In this document: positions 7,800-14,479 of the stretch, piece after piece
Layout: the number at the start of each line of letters is the position of its first letter
Position numbering within the stretch: the first letter of the stretch is position 1
Assembly: GCF_900129975.1 (NCBI RefSeq)
Contig: NZ_FSRG01000006.1
Span: 62,001-126,000, forward strand
Direction of reading: 5' to 3'
From: Halodesulfovibrio marinisediminis DSM 17456
GTDB lineage: Bacteria > Desulfobacterota > Desulfovibrionia > Desulfovibrionales > Desulfovibrionaceae
Length of the DNA: 64,000 bases
Translations under genes and position numbers: made by a program
Notes under the pieces: model-generated
What the model saw: only the letters and a program-made list of their open reading frames with translations
Databases searched by the model: none
Told to the model about the DNA's origin: nothing

Positions 7800-8204
7800 A
7801 TGCAAGGCATTACTATAGAAGGAATTTTTGATCTGATTACAAAGAACTTTGGTTGCCCTGTGCAATTGACAGAAACAGACCGCAAACTCTGCACAATGCG
7901 GATGCAAGAGTTCAAGGCGCTTTCTAAAGAGGAACAGCGATGCAATTGCTTGTGCTTTCTGCGGTACGAGGGATGCTGCGGCATGCACGATACTGGAAAA
8001 ATCGCATACCTCATCAACCCGGCTCTCGAAACAAAATTTGAGATTACCTTGCGTGTGCATGTTACTGTTGAAAACGACAAAGACACACGCGAAATGCTGC
8101 TGACTCTACCGCCAACCACCAAGCTGGGATTAGCCTGCACAAAAGTGTGCAACAAACCGGAAGGTTGCCTGAGTTTTAGCATATTTGATGAAGTAATAGT
8201 GTAA
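7800..8204 (+). CDS. Cysteine-rich protein of unknown function
   Basis: A 134-residue cytosolic protein. The ATG at 7800 has a strong GGAGG seven bases upstream, favouring it over an earlier in-frame ATG. The middle holds a tight cysteine cluster, CNCLCFLRYEGCCGMHDTGK, with further Cys at CTKVCNKPEGC near the C-terminus; eight or more cysteines could bind zinc or an iron-sulfur cluster. I do not recognise the family. It is divergent from the defence operon, with a promoter region between them. A metal-binding or redox role is only a possibility. Confidence 0.7.
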   Translation: MQGITIEGIFDLITKNFGCPVQLTETDRKLCTMRMQEFKALSKEEQRCNCLCFLRYEGCCGMHDTGKIAYLINPALETKFEITLRVHVTVENDKDTREMLLTLPPTTKLGLACTKVCNKPEGCLSFSIFDEVIV

Positions 8205-8318
8205 CTAACGTCGCAGATAACCTACTTCAAGTAGTGTTAGCGCCTTCTTCTAGAACGCGGAATAGGAGCGGAAATAAACACACCACTGCAAGCAACACGT
8301 TACGTAAGGGAGTTCACG

Positions 8319-8513
8319 ATGAGTCATCTCTTTATTCTTCTAATTATGTACGCAGGCATTGGATTATTTGTACTTAAGCACGTAATGCAATACAGTAATT
8401 ATCACGAAGCATTTTTCCCGGGCATTACCCTTGGCATTATTGCAACAATTATCCACGTCGTAATCAGACAAAGCGATCAGAAGAAAGAAAACAAGGAAGA
8501 CCAAATTATGTAA
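8319..8513 (+). CDS. Small two-helix membrane protein
   Basis: A 64-residue protein with AGGGAG six bases before the ATG. It shows two hydrophobic segments (about residues 3-20, LFILLIMYAGIGLFVL, and 35-50, ITLGIIATIIHVVI) separated by a short polar loop, then a lysine/glutamate-rich cytoplasmic tail. It is followed directly by an intrinsic terminator at 8521-8558. No family is recognised. Size and position next to a lysis-type peptidase could suggest a holin-like protein, but the opposite strand and the terminator between them argue against co-expression. Confidence 0.62.
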   Translation: MSHLFILLIMYAGIGLFVLKHVMQYSNYHEAFFPGITLGIIATIIHVVIRQSDQKKENKEDQIM

Positions 8514-8520
8514 CCAACAC

Positions 8521-8558
8521 AAAGCCCCCGAAGCACAACGCTTCAGGGGCTTTTTTTT
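8521..8558 (+). terminator. Terminator of the small membrane protein gene
   Basis: GC-rich stem GCCCC-GAAGC/GCTTC-GGGGC followed by T8. Confidence 0.85.
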
Positions 8559-8598
8559 ACGTTATCCCATCGGACAGAAACATATCCGTCTCGAAATA

Positions 8599-9141
8599 TT
8601 ACACGCTGAGGCGCTCAATCTGCCTTGGCAGTCCGGCACGGTCACCGCGATTACTGATTACATAAATCGACTTCCCGTAGCGGGCATGCTGCCCGATATC
8701 AAAATGAAACCATGACATACCGCCAAAGGCTTCGATGCGCTGCATGAATTCAAACTGCGGGGCATTCGCATCCGCAAGCATATCGTCCCAAATTTCATCC
8801 GGCGTTATTTTGCTGAACTTGCAGTCCATAGCACGGAACAACTTATGCTCCGACAACGCCGCGCCTTCGCCGCAATCCACAGGCCGCCAGCCGGAAAAGC
8901 GGAACATATTCGGTGCGCCGTCCTTCCATTCGGATTCTGGAAACGTATGCCAGTTGTTCACAACGCACGCACCGTAGCGTTCGCGTAGTCTGTCCAGTGT
9001 TACCAAAATACGGTAATCGAACAGGCGGAACAGTGCATTCTTATCCTTACGGTAGGTTTTCTCAAACGGTGTAGGGAACAAAACAGGCGGCGGAACCAGC
9101 TCTTCGATGCTGAAGTGTTGCGGAATATATGTATTAGCCAT
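8599..9141 (-). CDS. Phage M15-type peptidase (endolysin-like)
   Basis: A 180-residue protein starting at the ATG at 9141, which overlaps the previous gene's stop. Zinc-peptidase M15 signatures are SEHKLFRAMDCKF (His with Asp seven residues on) and WFHFDIG (W-x-H-x-D), in the right order. The N-terminus (YIPQHFSIEELVPPPV) is the usual start of phage M15A proteins, which cleave peptidoglycan cross-bridges or stems. It has no signal peptide, so release would need a holin. It is the last gene of a three-gene minus-strand phage unit with the two replication-type genes upstream. Confidence 0.78.
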   Translation of the reverse strand: MANTYIPQHFSIEELVPPPVLFPTPFEKTYRKDKNALFRLFDYRILVTLDRLRERYGACVVNNWHTFPESEWKDGAPNMFRFSGWRPVDCGEGAALSEHKLFRAMDCKFSKITPDEIWDDMLADANAPQFEFMQRIEAFGGMSWFHFDIGQHARYGKSIYVISNRGDRAGLPRQIERLSV

Positions 9142-9781
9142 CCAGTGCCTCCACTGCGAGTTTTTTACTAACGTTCCCTGCCAGCATAGCAATCGGGGTT
9201 CCCTGCCCTTTACTTCCGGCTGCGAATATTGCCTGCGCTTTCTGCGCGTTGCCTACCAGCGCCACCGGCTCCAGGTACTTATTACAATGTGCATTGTTGG
9301 CAATGGCTGCCTGTCCTGCCAATGCGCCTGTAACCCGCACATTCTGCCGTGCAAAGCTGACATACAACCTGCAGAAATCTTTTCGGAACCATTTCTCATC
9401 TCTGGCAGTCATATCGCTGCACAGTTTTACCCAGCCACCGAAGCCCTGCTCCACAACCGCCGCCGTAACAGCATCGTCAAAGACTACGGACTTCCACGAC
9501 CCCACACGCTTTACCGCCTCAACAACCTTGCCAGCTTCCACCTCGGCAATATCTTCAGGACATCCCTGAATCAGCTCCAGCAGTTCCACAGGCTTTGGGA
9601 AAAAGCGGCACTGCGTTACGGCCCTGTCTATCCCCCGCACAACTTCCTGCGCAGAAAAACCACTCAGCGCACGGAAATACAACTCTGTCTTGAACTCGTC
9701 AGCAGCAACGCCAAACAGTTCGCACAGCCCCAGAAAACGTTTCAGGAACACATCCCGTTCCGCAATATTATTCCAGTCCAT
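9134..9781 (-). CDS. Phage replication-associated protein (DUF6475-like)
   Basis: A 215-residue, mostly helical cytosolic protein: MDWNNIAERDVFLKRFLGLCELFGV, then ELYFRALSGFSAQEVVRGIDRAV and CRFFPKPVELLELIQG. This opening (helical domain followed by FFP-P-ELLE) is that of a phage family found next to replication initiators; I believe it corresponds to DUF6475, by memory of the pattern. It overlaps the upstream replication gene by 14 bases and the downstream M15 peptidase by 8, so the three are one unit. A helicase-loader or accessory role is plausible; the sequence shows no ATPase motif. Confidence 0.62.
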   Translation of the reverse strand: MDWNNIAERDVFLKRFLGLCELFGVAADEFKTELYFRALSGFSAQEVVRGIDRAVTQCRFFPKPVELLELIQGCPEDIAEVEAGKVVEAVKRVGSWKSVVFDDAVTAAVVEQGFGGWVKLCSDMTARDEKWFRKDFCRLYVSFARQNVRVTGALAGQAAIANNAHCNKYLEPVALVGNAQKAQAIFAAGSKGQGTPIAMLAGNVSKKLAVEALDG

Positions 9782-10961
9782 GCACCTCTCCCTGCTGCAT
9801 CATAGATTCATACACAGCACGGTTCGTTGCGTTCACGCAAGACGTCATAGTCCGTTTCTGCGTTTTTTTCTGCTTAGGCAGATAGTTGCCTTCTTCTACC
9901 TTGATCACGTTGGCAGGCTTCACAACCCAATCGAAATTTGCCGTCCAGCCTCTATCATTTTCACCCGCCAAAAACGTGCTCTCATGAACCATACAAAAAT
10001 AGCTTTCCCACCATGCCAGATTTTTCCGTTCTAAACCAGAGCTCCACAACGATTTTAGTATAACTTTACGCTGTGGAGTAACTTCCCTGCACCTCGGTAG
10101 TCTGATGCAAATGCGGTTGTACGCTTGCTGAATCTTTTCATACGGACATGGAACTCGACCTTCTGCCTGAGCATTATTTTTTATGCCTATGACGTTTTCT
10201 TTGCCTGCGGCTCTATTGCCTCCGTCGGGTTTGTCTCCGACGGGCAAGGGACCAGCCCCTTGCATCCCCGCGAGAGGATCGTCCTCTCGACTGCGATTAA
10301 GAATATCAGGAGGTTGGAAGGAATTATGATTGTTTTGAGGTGAGGCTTCATTCAGTACAGAGGGGGCGTAATGAGGAGAATCTGCGTTACTTCCGTCATG
10401 GCTCACCGTAGAAAAAGAGGCACAGGGTGAAGCGGAACAAAGGCAAGCCGGAGAGTCACCGACTCTCTTTTCTTCCTCCTGTTCCCTGCTCTCTGTTCTC
10501 TGATTAGGCAAAGCCCCCGCAAGCTCTTCTGCAAAGGTACCCGTAAACGCTTCCTGAAAGCCTTGCGTGAGTGTTGCCACAAGCGCCCTGACTCCAAGCA
10601 GGATCTCTGTGCGCAACGGGCTTTCCGGCAATTTGCAGTATCCGTAGTGCCAGCTTTTCACCACATTCGGGCTTTCTGGAAGATTATGCTTCAAGAAGTT
10701 AGGAAACCAAAACAGCAGCTTTCCATCGTATTCCACAATGCCTTGCTGCAACACTTGCTCAAAGGCTTTGCCGAAGGCGTCCAGCTCCATCCCCAGTTCA
10801 CATGCCAACCCCGGAACGGTAGCCCGCAACGCCCCGAGTTGTGTTAAATCCGGATGTGTAAGCATGAAGAACAGCACAAGTTTCGCCTCATGCGACAACG
10901 CCAGAAACTTTGCATCGTTCCAGATACACACAGAAATTTTCCGATACCGTTTTTTTCCCAT
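9768..10961 (-). CDS. Phage replication initiator / replisome organiser-like protein with inserted repeat peptide
   Basis: About 397 residues from the ATG at 10961 (MGKKRYRKISVCIWNDAKF); an upstream TTG at 11006 is less likely. The N-terminal ~110 residues (LSHEAKLVLFFMLTHPDLTQLGALRA, then LFWFPNFLKHNLPESPNV) form the winged-helix initiator domain of phage replisome organisers. The C-terminal ~110 residues (WESYFCMVHESTFLAGENDRGWTANFDWVVKPANVIKVEEG) are the common C-terminal domain of these proteins. The middle is a low-complexity linker (about residues 160-275). Within it, residues ~223-248 (LAGMQGAGPLPVGDKPDGG) are encoded by a copy of a palindromic repeat that elsewhere is intergenic, so the element lies in frame. 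Confidence 0.75.
   Translation of the reverse strand: MGKKRYRKISVCIWNDAKFLALSHEAKLVLFFMLTHPDLTQLGALRATVPGLACELGMELDAFGKAFEQVLQQGIVEYDGKLLFWFPNFLKHNLPESPNVVKSWHYGYCKLPESPLRTEILLGVRALVATLTQGFQEAFTGTFAEELAGALPNQRTESREQEEEKRVGDSPACLCSASPCASFSTVSHDGSNADSPHYAPSVLNEASPQNNHNSFQPPDILNRSREDDPLAGMQGAGPLPVGDKPDGGNRAAGKENVIGIKNNAQAEGRVPCPYEKIQQAYNRICIRLPRCREVTPQRKVILKSLWSSGLERKNLAWWESYFCMVHESTFLAGENDRGWTANFDWVVKPANVIKVEEGNYLPKQKKTQKRTMTSCVNATNRAVYESMMQQGEVHGLE
10218..10295 (+). repeat. Palindromic repeat copy R1, inside the phage replication gene
   Basis: Starts GCCTCCG and ends CTCTCGACTGCG. A 44-base inner part is identical to R2 at 20869-20942. It contains three nested inverted repeats (GTCGG/CCGAC, CAAGGG/CCCTTG, CGAGAGG/CCTCTCG). 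It lies in frame within the linker of the 9768-10961 gene on the opposite strand. Confidence 0.85.
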
Positions 10962-11055
10962 ACGCAGCTCTATCTTGTTATGTTGCTTAAACAAAAGCCC
11001 TTTCAAGCAACAAGATATACCTCACCGAAAGTCTTTCAGTAAGGTATGCCACGCC

Positions 11056-11185
11056 ATGTCCGTACCATCACATCACCCTCTTTTGAGCATCGGATAAGCA
11101 ATGAAGCACTAAAAATAGGTAGGAGTAAGGAATCGAACGCCGTTGTCAGCACAAGCGTCAAAAATGGAAGGAAGCAATCATGCCA
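11056..11185. repeat. Island repeat block B, copy 1
   Basis: Contains ACCATCACATCACCCTC, TTGAGCATCGGATAAGC and AAAAATAGGTAGGAGTAAGG. Related copies are at 12736, 14316 and 18808. Read on the minus strand all four give similar peptides (for example LLLPIFSASLLIRCSKEG), so it may derive from a coding fragment. Confidence 0.75.
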
Positions 11186-11249
11186 TAGACTGATCTGACA
11201 ACAAGGGGAAGATGAATAGATTTGATTTAGATGGGGTTACATTGCGATT

Positions 11250-11355
11250 CAACTGCATAGGATTCAAGGAGGCGTGAGTTTAAATATCGTCACCCCGACC
11301 AGACACATCAAAGGCTTAGAGCAAATCGCTCTAAACCCTTTTTTAGTGCGGCTGA
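11250..11355 (+). repeat. Island repeat block A, copy 1 (tRNA/tmRNA-tail-like plus terminator)
   Basis: CAACTGCATAGGATTCAAGG, then GCGTGAGTTTAAATATCGTC ending in CGACCAG, then a terminator-like stem (AAGGCTTAGAGC... at 11310-11345). The central part has the look of a decayed T-arm and CCA end. Copies at 12561 and 18651. Confidence 0.72.
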
Positions 11356-11548
11356 ACACAGAACTGCTCATAAAAGTAGAAATATTCTATTAACACGCTG
11401 AAATACCATGACCTGTTATATTGAATGTGCAGAACTCACAGGTGTTCTACCAGCTATTTCAAACGCAAAAAAACAAGGCTTAACATACTGTTCATATTAA
11501 ACTATAATAAGAATAAGTTATCGTTCACACCTAGGAGAACTTTTTCAA

Positions 11549-12469
11549 ATGGAACAATATACACTTATTGAAACCAAGCCTGACGAACCAATATATGGTG
11601 AGATTTTTCTTACCTTTTCTGGAGAGGCTACTATAGATCATGCCCTCGATACACGCTTATATGCTCAGTCTCTATTGGGGTTTCATAAGTCATTTGAAAA
11701 AATAAATAAAACACTTCTCAACCTTGACCTATCGATCGAAATTGTTGGTGAAAGTGAAGGCTCCTTCATAGCAAAAATTAAATATGCAGGAAAAGTGGGA
11801 ACCGTAGTGTTAGGTCTCTGGGCTTCCTCTGTCGGACTCGCCGACCACTATGGGGTCGATATTGACAGTATCGCATCGGCACCATTCGTTTTTTTAAAAG
11901 AAGCGATCGAATCGATAAAAGACTCAAAAGGAAACAACGCCGAACTCGAACGACTCATTAACACTTCAAATCTTCCAGATAACATCAATAAAAAATTGCT
12001 AAATCTATTACATAATAAAGATTTACGTATTGCCTTTGATGATTTCACTCTAATTCTTGAAACACATGGCATAGATGAGCTTGGTATTTCTTCAAACGGC
12101 ATGCAGACCACTATTACCAAAAACGAACGTCCTTATTTTAAAGCTCAGCCAGAAGACACACAAGAAGTTGAAACAATCGAAGATACTATCTCTATTGTCT
12201 CAATCAGCAAAACTGACACATGGAAATTCAGAGGTACCAAAATAGCTCGAGAGTTTTCTGCAGAGATTATGGATAAAAATTTCTTAGAAACTATCCGCCT
12301 TCACCCTGCCAGCAAAATTTTTAAAATGAACTTCTCCGCTTCGATTATTAAGACTTCAGTTACTAAAGCAAATAAACGCAAACCTGACCCACCAACTTAT
12401 ACCATATCAAATTTTCACGAGATTCCACTGCAAGAGTCTATCGCCTTACTTCAAGAACAAGCTAGCTAA
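11549..12469 (+). CDS. Unknown island-encoded protein (cassette 1)
   Basis: A 306-residue protein, AGGAG about 11 bases before the ATG. It is AT-rich and lies alone between two copies of repeat block A (11250-11355 and 12561-12705). A weakly hydrophobic stretch (VGTVVLGLWASSVGLADHYG, near residue 90) could be a membrane segment or buried helix; the rest alternates strands and charged helices (SIKDSKGNNAELERLINTSNLPDNI). The N-terminus (GEIFLTFSGEATIDHALDTRLYAQSLLGFHKSFEKIN) resembles proteins found in mobile islands, but I cannot name the family with confidence. Cargo status follows from the flanking repeats. Confidence 0.75.
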   Translation: MEQYTLIETKPDEPIYGEIFLTFSGEATIDHALDTRLYAQSLLGFHKSFEKINKTLLNLDLSIEIVGESEGSFIAKIKYAGKVGTVVLGLWASSVGLADHYGVDIDSIASAPFVFLKEAIESIKDSKGNNAELERLINTSNLPDNINKKLLNLLHNKDLRIAFDDFTLILETHGIDELGISSNGMQTTITKNERPYFKAQPEDTQEVETIEDTISIVSISKTDTWKFRGTKIAREFSAEIMDKNFLETIRLHPASKIFKMNFSASIIKTSVTKANKRKPDPPTYTISNFHEIPLQESIALLQEQAS

Positions 12470-12560
12470 ACAAATTAGGTCGGGACACATCGTAAAGTGT
12501 CTATTCGCATGACTATCCCCCAATCTAACAACCTGAAATAAAAGAACCTCACACAGAAAC

Positions 12561-12705
12561 CAACTGCATGAGGTTCAAGGGGACGTGAGTTTAAATATCG
12601 TCATCTCGACCAGATGAAATCAAGGGCTTAGATCTAATTAATCTAAACCCTTCTTCAGTACACCTGCCTATGAGGTCTGCAAGCTGTTTCAGAAGTAAAA
12701 CGCCC
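12561..12705 (+). repeat. Island repeat block A, copy 2
   Basis: Nearly identical to copy 1 through GACGTGAGTTTAAATATCGT and CTCGACCAGA, followed by the stem AGGGCTTAGAT/ATCTAAACCCTT (12622-12652) and a region shared with copy 3 (GGTCTGCAAGC, GTTTCAGAAGTAAA). Confidence 0.78.
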
Positions 12706-12735
12706 CGTCATTTAAAGAGAACAATTAAATACAGT

Positions 12736-12850
12736 ATGCCCGTACCATCACATCACCCTCTTTTGAGCATCGGATAAGCAATGAAGCACTAAAAATAGGT
12801 AGGATAAAAGAGTCGAACGTCATCGCGAGCATTGCAAAACGTTGAAAGCA
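12736..12850. repeat. Island repeat block B, copy 2
   Basis: Identical to block B copy 1 over roughly 65 bases from CCGTACCATCACATC to ATAGGTAGGA, then diverging. It directly follows block A copy 2. Confidence 0.78.
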
Positions 12851-12881
12851 CCATAGCACCTGTTACGCATAACAAAAGAGC

Positions 12882-12915
12882 TCCATATCAATATGACATG
12901 AAGCTCTTTTGCATC
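12882..12915 (+). terminator. Hairpin in AT-rich island spacer
   Basis: AAAAGAGCT/AGCTCTTTT stem-loop. The 12850-13449 stretch is otherwise a very AT-rich region without a recognisable gene, upstream of the RRM gene. Confidence 0.5.
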
Positions 12916-13449
12916 CTTTAGAAAAAGTAAATCTGTAACTTAAGGCACCTGTAAAACCAGAGTTAATTAACTCATAATACTATTACATTAACGTAGTAAA
13001 GAATTTACTTCAAAGCAAGATACGACTCTTACAATCTTTGTATTATGTTAATACAGTTTTATTACAATTTTAAAAAATTTATTCACATGCTTTTTTATTG
13101 TTATATGATGAAATACTATTGAATAATAAAATTCATTAAAATTTTATTACACAAAATTGACATTCTTGTTTGATTTTATAATCCATCAAGTGACCTTTTA
13201 TGAAAAATAAACAATTATAAAAGACAATTTTATGAATTAATAAAATTGCAGTTGAAGAACAAAAGTAATTTATTAAAATTTTGCTTTGATAAGAAATTAA
13301 ATTTTTTTTTAAAAATAAACATTGACCACCCACTTCAAACAGCATAGCTTCAGTAATCGATTTGAACGTAGTGCGTTTTTCTTTAGAGACCAATGCACAC
13401 CTCTTCCCTGCTTATTTTGGGGAATATCTTTTTTTTGGAGTTTTTTATT

Positions 13450-13722
13450 TTGACTAAAAATATTTATGTCGGCAACCTGTCTTGGGAATGTACTGATCAG
13501 GATCTTCGCACCCTTTTTGCTGATTTCGGCGATGTTTCTTCTGCTCGTGTAATTGAAGATCGTGAAACTGGTCGTTCCCGCGGCTTTGGCTTTGTAGAAA
13601 TGGAAGCCGCAGGTGCCGAACAAGCTATTGAGTCTCTCAATGGTTCAGACTATCAGGGACGTAACCTCAAGGTTAACGAAGCCCAGCCTCGTCAGTCTCG
13701 TCCTTCTCGCCCTCGCTACTAA
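13450..13722 (+). CDS. RRM-type RNA-binding protein
   Basis: A 90-residue single RNA-recognition-motif protein. The start is taken as TTG at 13450 with GGAG nine bases upstream, because the domain begins there (TKNIYVGNLSW); an ATG at 13393 would add an AT-derived tail. RNP2 is IYVGNL (residues 5-10) and RNP1 is RGFGFVEM, with aromatic residues intact; a short Arg/Ser/Pro tail ends the protein. Such proteins in bacteria bind single-stranded RNA and are often cold-inducible. The 5' flank is a very AT-rich region of some 500 bp, consistent with a long leader (inference). A good terminator follows at 13753-13779. Confidence 0.9.
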   Translation: MTKNIYVGNLSWECTDQDLRTLFADFGDVSSARVIEDRETGRSRGFGFVEMEAAGAEQAIESLNGSDYQGRNLKVNEAQPRQSRPSRPRY

Positions 13723-13752
13723 GCGATTGCGATAACGATTAGATAATGTAAG

Positions 13753-13779
13753 AGCCCGCCTTTTGGCGGGCTTTTTTTT
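13753..13779 (+). terminator. Terminator of the RRM gene
   Basis: Stem AGCCCGCC/GGCGGGCT with a TTTT loop and a T8 tail. Confidence 0.9.
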
Positions 13780-13860
13780 ATTAAAAAACAATCTCACCAC
13801 AAAAAAGTGGAGCTCCAGCTAAGCTACAAACAACAACGCGACTATTTCATATCAAAGTGA

Positions 13861-14040
13861 ACGTTGCTCCATTTTTTTTCAGCTGACTATGAAGCAGAAC
13901 TCAACCTTCAACCAACCATATTAGAAAAGAAATCGCTGGAAGCCCAACTCAAAGCACTTGCAGACATTGTGAACCGCCCCCAGATTCCCAGACACCCTTT
14001 TGCAACAGAACTAGTCACCCTATTACCCATTACGCGCTAA
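13861..14040 (+). pseudogene. Possible 3' fragment of a lost gene
   Basis: An open frame of 59 codons with no convincing start, directly after a stop codon. The translation (ADYEAELNLQPTILEKKSLEAQL and DIVNRPQIPRHPF) looks like ordinary protein with a helical, charged stretch and a Pro-rich end, not like random AT-rich sequence. A 16-bp hairpin follows immediately. It sits in the repeat-rich island, so a remnant left after recombination is plausible. No family is recognised and it may be chance. Confidence 0.3.
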
Positions 14041-14045
14041 TAAAA

Positions 14046-14079
14046 AGAAGCTCCATAGGTAGTTACCTATGAAGCTTCT
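14046..14079 (-). terminator. Long hairpin beyond the P-type ATPase
   Basis: Two-part stem AGAAGCT-CATAGGTA/TACCTATG-AGCTTCT with one mismatch and a two-base loop; the minus strand has a T5 tail. It would stop minus-strand transcripts running from the ATPase. Confidence 0.65.
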
Positions 14080-14315
14080 CGAAACTTCAAATTATCTTTA
14101 AGACCCCATAGTCAAAACTAACTATTGTGACTGTGCCTTTTTCTGTGCAAGACCACGCACCTTTCTCAAAGACATATGCTAACACCTCACCACGTCTTTC
14201 TGGCGTAAAATATTTGGCAACAAACACAAGTCACAATGAGGAGCATACATACAGAAAACTCGGGCGTCTTCCTCAACCCCTTGTGCATGAAACGCTTCGA
14301 GTTTCACATCAGGAA

Positions 14316-14436
14316 CCACCGCACCACCCTCTTCTGAACATCGGGCGAGCAATGCAGCACTAAAAGTAGGTAGAAGTAAGGAATCAAACGCCGTTGTCAG
14401 CACAAGCGTCAAAAATAGAAAGAAGCAATCATGCTA
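14316..14436. repeat. Island repeat block B, copy 3
   Basis: Shares AAGTAGGTAGA and CGCCGTTGTCAGCACAAGCGT with block B copy 1. It lies 44 bases from the P-type ATPase stop codon, at the abrupt change in base composition. Confidence 0.75.
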
Positions 14437-14479
14437 TCCCACGCTGGGCTTGCGGCCGATTTCGCCTTTGAGTTACTCA

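Noticed and set aside
13136-13393. Short AT-rich minus-strand frames before the RRM gene
   Set aside because: Composition-driven, no start signals and no recognisable protein character.
14179-14412. 77-residue minus-strand frame in block B copy 3
   Set aside because: Start TTG without Shine-Dalgarno; the other copies are truncated. It is treated as a repeat, possibly derived from a coding fragment.
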